A stretch of 64,000 nucleotides of DNA from Phenylobacterium sp. (lineage in GTDB: Bacteria; Pseudomonadota; Alphaproteobacteria; Caulobacterales; Caulobacteraceae): the NCBI RefSeq assembly GCF_004299445.1, contig NZ_SCTC01000008.1, positions 29,887 through 93,886 on the forward strand, written 5' to 3'. Positions 44,101 through 53,254 of this stretch are shown in pieces (within the stretch, counting starts at the first letter, position 1; every line of letters begins with the position of its first letter). The position numbers and the translations under genes were made by a program. The notes below the pieces were generated by a model, which was given only the letters and a program-made list of their open reading frames with translations, was not told where the DNA came from and did not search any database.

Positions 44101-44195
44101 GTCTGCGCCAGGGCGGGGCCGGCCAGCCCGACGAGGGCCGCGCCACAGATCATCGACGACGCCATGAGGCGCGTCCGCGTATGCTTGATGCTCAA
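41187..44195 (-). CDS. TonB-dependent receptor
   Basis: Signal peptide LSIKHTRTRLMASSMICGAALVGLAGPALAQ (possible TTG start 44195; ATG 44165 alternative), EVVVTGTRIPSPNLESVSPVQVV, VDLRGLGQQRTLVLVDGRRLG, C-terminal GRRMFVGVTAKF. Confidence 0.9.
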   Translation of the reverse strand: MSIKHTRTRLMASSMICGAALVGLAGPALAQTAADEVAEVVVTGTRIPSPNLESVSPVQVVGAQEVVLGGRPVTADILNQLPQVSQNSQTGFSSTSNPLSNPGGTATVDLRGLGQQRTLVLVDGRRLGIGDPDTGNANPSPDLNQIPSQLIQRVDVLTGGASATYGSDAVAGVVNFIMKRDFEGVEIDAQWGVYQHEQHNEFVQGLLPARRVTPPKKNVWDGESKDLSIIMGANFEEGRGNVTGYFTYHDQKPVTQSKRDYSACQVVLNANGTVGCAGSTNSNQFVLAAGGGFNLPGAPTQVAVVGNTFAPWSGTANTTPPPFFNSNDYAYLIHQGTRYTAGFLARYEVNKHLEFYGDFGFMQDRSNVQIAPTGLFQGSGASANGGFLVNCNNPFLSAQQRGVIGCSAADVASGASKDLLIGRRNIEGGGRNQSYNHTNYRAVFGGRGEIVGSWKYDLYGSYYYTELNNAAQNYLSISRLQNALQVVQTPTGPQCISGGGCVPYNIFQDGQVSAAALAYLDIEGTARGSIAERIVEGTITGDLGDYGVKSPWATDGVGVAFGFHNRRDHLEYQPDAARLSGDLSGSGGASTPIDNSLRVTEGYAEARVPLVQDRPFADDITAELGFRYSDYSTGINAETWKIGLSWAPTPDFKLRGSYNKAIRAPSILELYTPQAVTNTSQVSEDPCAAGAVAPASLAACQNTGVTAAQYRNIPQCPSGQCAVLNGGNTNLGPETAKTFTIGATARPAFIRGFTASVDYFHVDLKDIVGAIPLGVILTRCLNTGDPTFCSQVVRAQNGILFGTTAGAGGYINGTNTNIGAGVTSGVDLQANYVLPIEDWGLEDWGSVSVSLTGSYLLKATTVPLPGDAAYDCAGLFGAQCQTLNPRWRHTMRVTWATPWDVTASLTWRYIHDMTYEQDTNEPTIGRGTRNAFNHKLPQRSYLDLSAQWVINDMFAVRGGINNILDQDPPLVNNRISQTGSPNSYPTYDLLGRRMFVGVTAKF

Positions 44196-44359
44196 GGTCA
44201 AAATCCTCCAACGGCCCGCGACGCACACGTCGGACGGGCCGATCCCCACAATGAAAAGCCGGCCCACGCGCCGCCGGGCGAACCGGCCGCGCGCCTGAGC
44301 GCCGCTGGAGAAAAACTATTGTCGCGTGCAGCCCTCCTTTACTGAATTTGTCTTGTCTA

Positions 44360-44444
44360 CTTCATGAATCCTTCTCATGAAGCGCCCGTGTGAAGCCTAG
44401 CCGGCAGCGCCGCTGGGGGCCATAAACATGTTGTTTTACAACAT
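44360..44444. promoter_or_regulatory. Two palindromes upstream of the TonB receptor gene
   Basis: CTTCATGA-atccttc-TCATGAAG (44360-44382) and ATGTTGT-ttt-ACAACAT (44428-44444), both perfect, in an unusually AT-rich intergenic region. Confidence 0.5.
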
Positions 44445-44694
44445 CATATAGCGGGCCAACGGCAGACCTCAGAGCGACTCGCTGCGCGGTGCGTTCCATC
44501 CGGGGGTAAAGTCGTTCGTGGCAAAACGTTGCAAAAAGAAGACAGATTTCGACTTAGGTCACAATTGTCGCCGCAGACTGATACATGAACACGCCTCATG
44601 TGAAGTATGACGAGAAGTCGTCACGAAATTTGAACTTCGGAATGTAAGGTGAGGGTGCGCTGCAGCCTCGTCGGGCCGGCGGCGCGCAGCGAGG

Positions 44695-45480
44695 ATGATT
44701 ATGACCGACGTCGCCTTCGAATTCGCCGCCGGAGCCGCCCCCTCCGCACAGGTCCCCGCGCATCGGGCGCCCCGCGTTCTCTGGATCGACCCGGACTCCG
44801 GAGCCATCGAGCCCGGCCTCGACATGCTGCGCCGCCACGGCTTCGAGGTGGCCCGCGCGGACACCGCCGCCGAGGCCCAGCCCATGCTGGACGCCGCAGG
44901 CGCCGACCTGGTGATCCTGGAGACCGCGCTGTCGGACGCCGACGGACTGGGCCTGTGCCGCCGGCTGTCGGAAGCCGACGGCGCTCCGGTGCTGGTCGTG
45001 GCCCGCGCCGCCGACACGCTGGATCGGGTCGCCGGACTGGAGTTCGGGGCCGACGACGTCCTGCCCAAGACGATCCACCCGCTTGAACTGTTGGCCAGGG
45101 TTCGCGCGCTGCTCCGCCGAGCGGCCCGCCATGCGCGACAGGCCGCCCACGCCGCGCTCGCCACCTGGCGGTTCGACGCCGAGCTTGGCTACGTGACCTC
45201 GCCCTCGGGTCGCACGGTCCGACTGAGCCCCGCCGACTCGGCCCTGTTGCGCGCGTTGGTCGACCGCCCTGGCGTGGTGCTTCCCCGCGAGGCGCTGGTG
45301 GCTCTGCTGCATGGCGAGGGCGGCGTCGCCGGCGGGCGATCCATCGACGCGCGGGTGGCCCGGCTGCGCCGCGCGCTGTCGGCCTGTGACGGCGCCGGCG
45401 AACTCATCAAGACGCTGCGCGGCGGCGGCTATCTGTTCCAGGCTCACGTGACCGTCCGGAGCGGACTGGTCGCGGCGTAG
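44695..45480 (+). CDS. OmpR-family-like regulator with atypical receiver domain
   Basis: APRVLWIDPDSGA...DLVILETALSDADGLGLCRRL...GADDVLPKTIHPLELLARVRALLRR plus winged helix RTVRLSPADSALLRALVDRPGVVLPREALVALL...IKTLRGGGYLF. Confidence 0.85.
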   Translation: MIMTDVAFEFAAGAAPSAQVPAHRAPRVLWIDPDSGAIEPGLDMLRRHGFEVARADTAAEAQPMLDAAGADLVILETALSDADGLGLCRRLSEADGAPVLVVARAADTLDRVAGLEFGADDVLPKTIHPLELLARVRALLRRAARHARQAAHAALATWRFDAELGYVTSPSGRTVRLSPADSALLRALVDRPGVVLPREALVALLHGEGGVAGGRSIDARVARLRRALSACDGAGELIKTLRGGGYLFQAHVTVRSGLVAA

Positions 45481-45495
45481 CGCGCCGCGCGAGGC

Positions 45496-47970
45496 CTACC
45501 CCGCCGCGCGTTGCGAGCCAGGATCCTGGGGCGCGCCGATCCAGTGGGCGACCTTGCCGACCAGCTCGCGGGCGCTGATGGGTTTGCCGATGTGGTCGTC
45601 CATCCCGGCCTGGCGGCAAGCCTCGACGTCCGAGGGCTGGACGCTGGCGCTGACCGCCAGGATCGGCGTGTCGCGGTTCAGCTCCGAGCCGCCGCGGATC
45701 GCCCGTGTCGCCGCTATGCCGTCGAGGCCCGGCATCTGCAGGTCCATCAGCACCAGATCGAACGTGGTCCGCCGGGTGGCCTCCAGCGCCTCAAGCCCGT
45801 CCGAGGCCTCGGTCAGCTGCAGCTCGAAGGGATCGAGCAGGGCCATGATGAGCTCACGGTTGGCGCGCGCGTCATCGACCACCAGAACCCGGGCGCCCGC
45901 GGGGGGCTTGGCCGTCTCAGGCTCAGCCGCCCGCCGGCGGGTTCCCGCCGCCTCGACCGGCGCCCGAAACCAGAACCGCGAGCCCTGTCCCTCGACACTC
46001 TCCACGCCGATCTCGCCGCCCATCAGCTCGACCAGCCCGCGGGAGATCGCCAGACCCAGCCCTGCGCCGCCGAAACGTCGGGCGTTCGAGCTGTCGACCT
46101 GGGAGAAACGCTGGAAGAGCCGCGTCGCCGCCTCGGGCGCGATGCCGATGCCGGTATCGGTGACCGAGACCAGAAGCTCGCCCCGCCGATAGCGCACGTT
46201 CAGCGTCACTTCGCCCTGATGCGTGAACTTGATGGCGTTGGTGAGGAGGTTCAGCACCACCTGGCGCAGACGCCCGGCGTCAGCCAGCACCCGACCCGGA
46301 TTGGGCCCCGCGACCTCGCCTGTGAGCCTCAGGCCCTTGGCCTCGGCGCTGTCGTGCACGACCCCCAGGGCCTCTTCGACGAAGACCTGCAGGTCGAACG
46401 GCTCGGGCCGCAACTCGACCTGCCCCGCTTCGATCTTCGAGAAGTCGAGCACATTGTTGACGATCGACGTCAGCGCCTCTCCGCTGAGGGCGATGCGGTC
46501 GACGTAGACCCGGGCCTTGTCGGGAAGACCCTGCATCTTGCCCAGGAGGCCCGCGAAGCCCACCACCGCGGTCAAGGGTGTGCGAATCTCATGGCTCATC
46601 GTGGCCAGGAACTCGGACTTGGCGATCACCGCGCCCTGCGCCTCGGCTTCCTTCCGCCGCAGCTCATCCTCCAGCCGCCGCTGCTCCGTGATGTCGCGCA
46701 GCACGGTGACAACGGCGACGGGCTTGCCTGTTTCGTCGCGAATCGCCGCTGGGGTGCCCTGAACCCACGCCCATCCGCCGTCTGCGCGTCGCAGCCGGAA
46801 CTGGCTTTCTCGGCCGGCGGGCATCGCACCGCCAGCCAGCACCGCATCGCGGGTCGAGCCGGTATAGTCTTCGGGATGGATGAAATCGAGATTGTTGCGG
46901 CCGATCAGCTCCTCGGGCCGATAGCCGAACGCGCTGATCGACGGCGAAACGAACTCGATCCGCCCACGCATATCCACGCGTGCGATCACGTCGGTGGCGT
47001 TGTCGGCCAGAGCCCGGTACCGCGCCTCGCTGTCCCTCAGACGTGCGAGCGCTTTGCCGGTTTCCGACCTCTCGCGCTCCAGGTCCTCCTGCAGCGCAAT
47101 TCGCGCGGTCACATCGCGCAGTGTGGCGACCGCGCCGATGATGCGATCCCCCTCATAGATCGGGCTGGTGGCGCCTTCGAAGTCGACGTGGCGGCCCCCG
47201 CGAAGGGGGGTGCGCCAGACGTTCCGGTCGCCCTGCGGCGGCACACGCCCCGCCTTGAGATCGGCGAAGAACGCCTCGTTCCGCGCCCGGTCGCCTTCGG
47301 GAACCAGATCACGAAAATTGCGACCGACCACCAGGTCCGGGTCGAGCCCGATCTGGCGGGCGGCGCGCGGCGAGATGAATTCGACATTGCCATCGACGTC
47401 GTAGCGCACGATGAGGTCGGCGGACTGCTCGGCCAGCTGCCGATAACGCTGCTCGCTCTCGCGAACCTGCTCTTCGAGCCGCCGGCGCTCCGTGTTGTCC
47501 CGGATCACCGACACCACGCCGATCTGGCGGCCATCCGCATCGTACATGGGCGCAGGGCGCCCCTGCACCCAGCGCCAGGTTCCGTCCTTGTGCTGAACGC
47601 GCACGTCGCCGGTGTCTTCGGCGGGCGAAGGTTCCCCGCGAGAGAGCATCGCGACCCGTTCGCCAATCTCGGGAACGTTGTCTGGGTGAATAAGCGACAG
47701 CAGCGGCGTCCCAACCAGCTCCTCGGCGGAGTAGCCCAGGAGGCCGATCACTGAAGGCGACACGTAGCGCAGGATGCCGGCGACGTCGTACTCGATGATG
47801 ACGTCATGGGCGTGTTCCGCCATGAGTCGGTAACGCGCTTCGCTTTCGCGCAGCCGCTCCAGTTCCTTGCGAACTGGCCCCGCCCAAAGCCGCGGCCACC
47901 ACCGCATTCGCTGTCCCTCAGGGGCCGAGAAGCGCGCCCCGCCATCGCGAGCGCCGACAACACCGCTCAC
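45496..47970 (-). CDS. Multi-PAS hybrid sensor histidine kinase/response regulator
   Basis: Three PAS repeats (YRLMAEHAHDVIIEYD, YRQLAEQSADLIVRYD, YRALADNATDVIARVD), H-box [35 protein letters not shown], receiver FDLVLMDLQMPGLDGIAAT. Confidence 0.93.
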   Translation of the reverse strand: MSGVVGARDGGARFSAPEGQRMRWWPRLWAGPVRKELERLRESEARYRLMAEHAHDVIIEYDVAGILRYVSPSVIGLLGYSAEELVGTPLLSLIHPDNVPEIGERVAMLSRGEPSPAEDTGDVRVQHKDGTWRWVQGRPAPMYDADGRQIGVVSVIRDNTERRRLEEQVRESEQRYRQLAEQSADLIVRYDVDGNVEFISPRAARQIGLDPDLVVGRNFRDLVPEGDRARNEAFFADLKAGRVPPQGDRNVWRTPLRGGRHVDFEGATSPIYEGDRIIGAVATLRDVTARIALQEDLERERSETGKALARLRDSEARYRALADNATDVIARVDMRGRIEFVSPSISAFGYRPEELIGRNNLDFIHPEDYTGSTRDAVLAGGAMPAGRESQFRLRRADGGWAWVQGTPAAIRDETGKPVAVVTVLRDITEQRRLEDELRRKEAEAQGAVIAKSEFLATMSHEIRTPLTAVVGFAGLLGKMQGLPDKARVYVDRIALSGEALTSIVNNVLDFSKIEAGQVELRPEPFDLQVFVEEALGVVHDSAEAKGLRLTGEVAGPNPGRVLADAGRLRQVVLNLLTNAIKFTHQGEVTLNVRYRRGELLVSVTDTGIGIAPEAATRLFQRFSQVDSSNARRFGGAGLGLAISRGLVELMGGEIGVESVEGQGSRFWFRAPVEAAGTRRRAAEPETAKPPAGARVLVVDDARANRELIMALLDPFELQLTEASDGLEALEATRRTTFDLVLMDLQMPGLDGIAATRAIRGGSELNRDTPILAVSASVQPSDVEACRQAGMDDHIGKPISARELVGKVAHWIGAPQDPGSQRAAG

Positions 47971-48067
47971 GGAACAGAACTCTACGAAAGCCCGCGCAGA
48001 AACGCCAAGCGCCCTATGGCCGCAGCTCCCGCGCAGGCGCGTCGGAGGAGCTCAATTTGAGGAAGAA

Positions 48068-48143
48068 TGGTGCCGCCTAGGTGACTCGAACACCTGACCT
48101 ACGCATTACGAATGCGCCGCTCTACCGGCTGAGCTAAGGCGGC
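48068..48143 (-). tRNA. tRNA-Thr (anticodon CGU)
   Basis: Reverse complement GCCGCCTTAGCTCAGCCGGTAGAGCGGCGCATTCGTAATGCGTAGGTCAGGTGTTCGAGTCACCTAGGCGGCACCA; cloverleaf with encoded CCA. Confidence 0.95.
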
Positions 48144-48210
48144 TCCTGTCCGGGGACGGCGGCTTTTACGCGAACAGCCTCGATTTGCAAAGCGCCTGTC
48201 TGCCGCAGGT

Positions 48211-49152
48211 TCAGGGGGTCACGCCCATTCGATCGCGCCAGAACCGGGCGAGCGCGTCGCGGAAGACCTCTTCGTTCCAGCTCTCCGCCGTCACCCGCCC
48301 CGCCTCGCGCATGAGGGCCGCCTCGGCGCCGGCCGCCTCGTGGATCTCGACGGCCCGCACGAGGGCGCGCGCCGCCGCCTCGCAGTCATCCTCCTCCACC
48401 CAAAGGCCGTTCAGCGAGGTGGTGTATTCCCGCGCGCCAAGGCCCGTGAATCCCGCCACCAGACAGCCGCTGGCCATGCCCTCGAGGATCGATGTGCACA
48501 TCCCCTCGAACCGGGCGAGGCTGAGGAACACCGCGGCGCGCGACAGGGCGGCGGCGGTCTCCGCCTCGGTGCGGCCTTGGATCACATCCCACGACCAGTC
48601 GTCCCGGTCGCCGGTCAGCCGGCGGAACATGCCGTGGATCGCCGCCATTTCCAGCGGCCGCTTGCTCGGCATGCAGGCGATCACACGGGCCTTCGCCGCG
48701 GGCTGGAACCGCTCGCTGTCGACGAAGCAAGGTATGGGGGCGACGACGTCGTGGTCGAAGAACCTGGCGAGCCAAGCCGCCACGCCAGCACTGCAAGCGA
48801 TAAAGTGCCGGTAGGCGCCACGCGCGTCGGGCGACAGACGGGACAACGCCGAGGCGGCCGCGTAGTAGGGGTTCTTGCAGTGGACGACCTTCTGATTGGG
48901 CAGTCCGGAACAGGCGGCAAGAACCTCGATCGCATCTTCCGGGATCACCAGGATCTCGTCCGCCTTCGGCGGCCAGCTCCAGGCGTCGCTGGGCGCGGAG
49001 TGGGCGAACCATTCCGGGAGACTCTGGCCCTCCGGGACCCGCACGACCGCGTCGTAACCCAGTTCGACCAGAGCCCCGACGTGTCGGCATGTCGTCCGGT
49101 TTCCGCCCGTCCGCGCGGCGGGGGACGGCATGAGAAAAACGAGCTTCGGCAC
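48211..49152 (-). CDS. Glycosyltransferase, GT-B/family 4-like
   Basis: LVFLMPSPAARTGGNRTTCRHVGALVELGYDA, AVFLSLARFEGMCTSILEGMASGCLVAGFTGLGAREYTT; probable GTG start 49152. Confidence 0.8.
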   Translation of the reverse strand: MPKLVFLMPSPAARTGGNRTTCRHVGALVELGYDAVVRVPEGQSLPEWFAHSAPSDAWSWPPKADEILVIPEDAIEVLAACSGLPNQKVVHCKNPYYAAASALSRLSPDARGAYRHFIACSAGVAAWLARFFDHDVVAPIPCFVDSERFQPAAKARVIACMPSKRPLEMAAIHGMFRRLTGDRDDWSWDVIQGRTEAETAAALSRAAVFLSLARFEGMCTSILEGMASGCLVAGFTGLGAREYTTSLNGLWVEEDDCEAAARALVRAVEIHEAAGAEAALMREAGRVTAESWNEEVFRDALARFWRDRMGVTP

Positions 49153-49187
49153 AGTCCCCCCTTTCACGACTCGGCGGGTTCCCCGCC

Positions 49188-49334
49188 CTAAACCGCGGGC
49201 CCCAGCAGCGCCGGCAGCAGCCAGGCCACCGCCGCGCCGGCGACGACGCAGACGACGCTGAGCGCCAGCATGATCCAGAACGTCCGGCCCATCAGTGGCC
49301 GGGGCTCATAACGGTCGTCGTCGGGCGGGCTCAC
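49188..49334 (-). CDS. Small single-TM protein translationally overlapped with hemD (48 aa)
   Basis: Not in the ORF track (below size cutoff). Translation VSPPDDDRYEPRPLMGRTFWIMLALSVVCVVAGAAVAWLLPALLGPAV*; GTG start overlaps the hemD TGA stop (GTGA). Confidence 0.6.
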   Translation of the reverse strand: MSPPDDDRYEPRPLMGRTFWIMLALSVVCVVAGAAVAWLLPALLGPAV

Positions 49335-50035
49335 GGCCGGCGATCGATCAGGTTGAGCAGCGCCGCCTCCATAGGGAATGGCGGGAACGCCTTGGCCGCC
49401 AGCTTTGTCCGCCCCAGAGGCTGCACCACCGCCTTCGAAAGGCCAAGCGCACGAAGATCGGGCGCCGGGTGGGTTTTCAGGAGCCGGGCCAGAACCTGGG
49501 CCGCCCGGGGCGAATGCAGCAGGACCGCATCGCTCCGGGCCAGGGCCTCGGCCTCGGCGGCGCCCAGTTCGACCGGCGTGGTCTCATAGAGGATGAGCCG
49601 GCGCGCCTCGACCCCATGCTTCTCCAGCGATCCGGCGAGGTCTCCGGCGGGTTCGGCCGCGCCCGGGTGCAGCACGGCGCCCCGCAGCTCGCCGCGCCTC
49701 GCGGCGATCCCTTCGGCCAGCGCCTCGACGTCGCCGTCGGCCGACAGAACCGACTTGAAGCCCGCCTTACGGGCCGCCTGGGCCGTGGCCGCGCCGACCG
49801 CGAACACCTTCAGGCTCCGTTCGCCGCTGGCGTCGGCGAAGGCGCGGACCCCGTTGGCGCTGGTGAAGGCGAGCGCCGCGACCCCGCGCAGGTCGACGAC
49901 CACGTCCGGCAGGACGATCACCTGCAGCAGCGGCGCCACGATGGCGTCATGCCCCAGCGCCCGCACCCGCTCGGCGGTGACGTCCGCCCCGGGCTGCGCG
50001 CGGGTGATCCAGATCCTCTGCCGACGGGTCGCCAT
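49331..50035 (-). CDS. hemD: Uroporphyrinogen-III synthase
   Basis: RIWITRAQPGADVTAERVRALGHDAIVAPLLQV, ALAFTSANGVRAF, VFAVGAATAQAARKAGF; adjacent to hemC. Confidence 0.85.
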   Translation of the reverse strand: MATRRQRIWITRAQPGADVTAERVRALGHDAIVAPLLQVIVLPDVVVDLRGVAALAFTSANGVRAFADASGERSLKVFAVGAATAQAARKAGFKSVLSADGDVEALAEGIAARRGELRGAVLHPGAAEPAGDLAGSLEKHGVEARRLILYETTPVELGAAEAEALARSDAVLLHSPRAAQVLARLLKTHPAPDLRALGLSKAVVQPLGRTKLAAKAFPPFPMEAALLNLIDRRP

Positions 50036-50098
50036 GCGGAATGCTGTTAGCCGAACCCGATCGATTGGGGGAGCGAAAGTGCGGCCTGGCCGGAGGCG

Positions 50099-51091
50099 CT
50101 AGAGAACGATGGCGTCGCCCGCCTCGGTCTTGATGGCCACGCCCAGCGAGACGCCCAGGTCATGGGCCGCCGCGCGAGCATCCGAGGCCTGCGAGAGCTC
50201 GGCCGAACCTTCCTTCCGGAACCGCTGCTTGCCGTCCGGCGACAGGGCCTCGACGATCAGCTGCATCGACCCGTTCTCGAACCAGGCGTGCGCTCCGATC
50301 GGCGTCTTGCACGAGCCTTCCAGGGCCGTCAGCGCGCCCCGCTCGGCGGCCACGCACAGGGTCGTGGTCTCGCAGCGCAGGGAGACGACCCACGGCAGGT
50401 CGCGGTCAGCCTCGCGGGTCTCGATGGCCAGCGCGCCCTGACCGGGCGCCGGCGGGACCGCCCTGGGATCGATCAGGCTCTTCACCTCGTGCCCCAGGCC
50501 CAGGCGGCGGAGGCCCGCATAGGCCAGGAGGATCGCATCGGCCTCGCCCGCGGCCAGCTTCGCCAGCCGAGTGTCGACGTTGCCGCGCAGCATCTGGACG
50601 TCCAGGTCGGGGCGGCGGTGCAGCGACTGCGCCTGGCGCCGCAGGCTGGCGGTGCCCAGCTTCGCGCCCAGCGGCAGATCTTCCAGCTGCTCGGCGCCAC
50701 GGCTCAGGAAGGCGTCGCGGGGGTCCTCCCGCTCGGGCACGGCGGCGATGCAGAGCCCGTCGGGCAAGAGCGCCGGCATGTCCTTCATCGAGTGGATCGC
50801 GCAGTCGATGCGGCCCTCGATGAGCGCCTCCTCGATCTCCTTCGTGAACAGGCCCTTGCCGCCGATCTCCAGCAGCCGGCGGTCCTGGATCCGGTCGCCC
50901 GTTGTGGTGATCACGATCAGCGGCGCCACGCGTTCGACGTCCGCCGGGTTCGACGGGTCGGCGCCCAGCGCCGCGGCGATGCGGCGCTGCATGTGGCCGG
51001 CCTGGGCCAGGCTGAGCTTGGAGCCGCGGGCGCCGATACGCACCTGGCCCGGCCGGTCTTGACGAATAGGGGCGGCAGGTTGCGAAGGCAC
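50099..51091 (-). CDS. hemC: Hydroxymethylbilane synthase (porphobilinogen deaminase)
   Basis: VRIGARGSKLSLAQAGHMQ, GGKGLFTKEIEEALIEGRIDCAIHSMKDMP, LRGNVDTRLAKLAAGEADAILLAYAGLRRLG, LEGSCKTPIGAHA. Confidence 0.95.
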   Translation of the reverse strand: MPSQPAAPIRQDRPGQVRIGARGSKLSLAQAGHMQRRIAAALGADPSNPADVERVAPLIVITTTGDRIQDRRLLEIGGKGLFTKEIEEALIEGRIDCAIHSMKDMPALLPDGLCIAAVPEREDPRDAFLSRGAEQLEDLPLGAKLGTASLRRQAQSLHRRPDLDVQMLRGNVDTRLAKLAAGEADAILLAYAGLRRLGLGHEVKSLIDPRAVPPAPGQGALAIETREADRDLPWVVSLRCETTTLCVAAERGALTALEGSCKTPIGAHAWFENGSMQLIVEALSPDGKQRFRKEGSAELSQASDARAAAHDLGVSLGVAIKTEAGDAIVL

Positions 51092-51159
51092 GGTGGGCGG
51101 TCTACCTCGGGAGCGGAACGTGAGGCCTGCTACAGGAGCGGGCCGCCCCGGGCAACCGA

Positions 51160-52254
51160 ATGACCCCGACCCCCCACACCGTCCTCGGTCTTGAGACCAG
51201 CTGCGACGAGACCGCCGCGGCGGTCGTTCGCCTGCACGCCGACGGCCGCGCCGAGGTGCTGAGCTCGATTGTCGGCAGCCAGATCGCCGCCCATGCGCCG
51301 TTCGGCGGCGTGGTGCCCGAGATCGCGGCGCGCGCTCACGTCGAGACCATCGAGGCGATCGCCGAGGCGGCGCTGGAGGAGGCGGTGCTGGGCTACGAGG
51401 ACCTGACCGGCGTCGCCGCCACCGCGGGGCCGGGCCTGGTGGGCGGGGTGATGGTGGGTCTCAGCTTCGGCAAGGCGGTGGCCCTGGCCCGCGGCCTGCC
51501 GCTGGTGGCGGTGAACCATCTGGAAGGCCACGCGGTCTCGGCGCGCCTGGGCGCTGAGCTGGCCTATCCGTTCCTTCTGCTGCTGGTGTCGGGGGGACAC
51601 TGCCAGCTGCTCAGCGTCGAGGGCATCGGCGCCTGCACGCGAATGGGCTCGACCATCGACGACGCCGCGGGCGAAGCCTTCGACAAGATCGCCAAGGCCA
51701 TGGGCCTGCCCTATCCCGGCGGTCCGGCGCTGGAGAAACTGGCCCAGGGCGGCCACGCGACGGCCTTCGAGCTGCCGCGCATGCTGCTGGGCCGGAAGGA
51801 CTGCGACTTCTCGTTCTCGGGCCTGAAGACCGCCGCCGCGCGGCTGGCCGAGGGCGTGACCGCCGAGGATCAGCGCCGCAACCTGGCCGCCGCCGTCCAG
51901 GCCGCCATCGCCGGGCAACTGGCCGAGAAGTCGGATCGTGCGATGAAAGCCTATGCGCAGGCGCAAGCGGGCCGGGGCCTGCGCTTCGTCGTCGCGGGCG
52001 GGGTCGCCGCCAACCGCACCGTCCGCGACCGCCTGGAGGCCACGGCCACGAAGAACGGCTTCAGCTTCGCAGCCCCGCCGCTGGCCTATTGCACCGACAA
52101 CGCCGCCATGATCGCGCTGGCCGGCGCCGAACGGCTGGCGGCCGGCATCTCCGACCCGCTGGACGCCGTGGCCCGGCCGCGGTGGCCGCTGGACGCGGCG
52201 GCGGCGGCGGCGGCGCCCACGCACAAGGCCGGCCGCAAAGGCGCGAAAGCATGA
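51160..52254 (+). CDS. tsaD: tRNA N6-adenosine threonylcarbamoyltransferase
   Basis: [84 protein letters not shown]. Confidence 0.96.
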   Translation: MTPTPHTVLGLETSCDETAAAVVRLHADGRAEVLSSIVGSQIAAHAPFGGVVPEIAARAHVETIEAIAEAALEEAVLGYEDLTGVAATAGPGLVGGVMVGLSFGKAVALARGLPLVAVNHLEGHAVSARLGAELAYPFLLLLVSGGHCQLLSVEGIGACTRMGSTIDDAAGEAFDKIAKAMGLPYPGGPALEKLAQGGHATAFELPRMLLGRKDCDFSFSGLKTAAARLAEGVTAEDQRRNLAAAVQAAIAGQLAEKSDRAMKAYAQAQAGRGLRFVVAGGVAANRTVRDRLEATATKNGFSFAAPPLAYCTDNAAMIALAGAERLAAGISDPLDAVARPRWPLDAAAAAAAPTHKAGRKGAKA

Positions 52255-53252
52255 ACAAGGCCCCCCTCAGCAAGACGGGCGTCATCGGCGGCGGCGCGTG
52301 GGGCACGGCCCTGGCCCAGGTCTGCGCGCGGGCCGGCCGCCAGGTCACGCTATGGGCCCGCGAGCCCGACGTGGTCGAGGCGATCAACACCACCCACGAG
52401 AACGCCATCTTCCTGAAGGGCGTGCCGCTGGATCCGCTGATCCGGGCCACGGGCGATCTCGGCGACCTGGCCGACAGCGACCTGATCCTGGCCGTCGCAC
52501 CCGCCCAGCACACCCGCGCCGCGCTGGCCGCTTTCGCGCCGCACGTCCGTGACGGCGTCCCGATCCTGTTGTGCTCCAAGGGCGTGGAGCAGGGCTCGCT
52601 GAAGCTGATGACGCAGGTGCTGGCCGAGACGATCCCGCAGGCCGCGCCCGCCGTGCTGTCCGGGCCGAGCTTCGCCGGCGAGGTCGCGCGCGGCCTGCCC
52701 ACGGCGGTCACCCTGGCCTGTCCCGACCCCGGCTGCGCCGAGAGCCTGGCCGAGGCGATCGCGACGCCGACGTTCCGGCCCTACTTCGCCACCGACATGA
52801 TCGGCGCCGAGGCCGGCGGGGCGGTGAAGAATGTCCTGGCCATCGCCTGCGGCATCGTCGAGGGCCGCGGCCTGGGCCGTTCGGCGCATGCGGCGCTGAT
52901 CACCCGCGGGTTCGCCGAGCTGACCCGGCTGGCGATCGCCCTGGGCGGCGAGGCCGAGACCGTCGCCGGGCTGTGCGGCCTGGGCGACCTGGTGCTGACC
53001 TGCTCCAGCCCCCAGTCGCGCAACATGAGCGTGGGCCTGGCGCTGGGCCAGGGCCAGACGCTGGAGCAGGCTTTGGCCGGGAAGCTCTCGGTGGCCGAGG
53101 GCGTGGCTTCGGCGCCCGCCGTGCGCGAGCTAGCCGCCCGGCTTGGCGTCGAGACCCCCATATGCGAGGCCGTAGCCGCGATCCTGGCGGGCCAGGTCGG
53201 CGTCGATGACGCCATCCGGGGCCTGCTCTCCCGACCCCTACGCGAGGAATAG
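52251..53252 (+). CDS. gpsA: NAD(P)H-dependent glycerol-3-phosphate dehydrogenase
   Basis: [91 protein letters not shown] overlap with tsaD. Confidence 0.95.
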   Translation: MNKAPLSKTGVIGGGAWGTALAQVCARAGRQVTLWAREPDVVEAINTTHENAIFLKGVPLDPLIRATGDLGDLADSDLILAVAPAQHTRAALAAFAPHVRDGVPILLCSKGVEQGSLKLMTQVLAETIPQAAPAVLSGPSFAGEVARGLPTAVTLACPDPGCAESLAEAIATPTFRPYFATDMIGAEAGGAVKNVLAIACGIVEGRGLGRSAHAALITRGFAELTRLAIALGGEAETVAGLCGLGDLVLTCSSPQSRNMSVGLALGQGQTLEQALAGKLSVAEGVASAPAVRELAARLGVETPICEAVAAILAGQVGVDDAIRGLLSRPLREE

Positions 53253-53254
53253 AG

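Noticed and set aside
41079-44345. 1088-aa plus-strand ORF opposite the TonB receptor
   Set aside because: Shadow ORF with His/Arg/Val/Gly-biased low-information composition; the receptor frame has signal peptide and plug motifs
45511-47754. 747-aa plus-strand ORF opposite the PAS hybrid kinase
   Set aside because: Shadow ORF; the kinase/receiver motifs define the real frame
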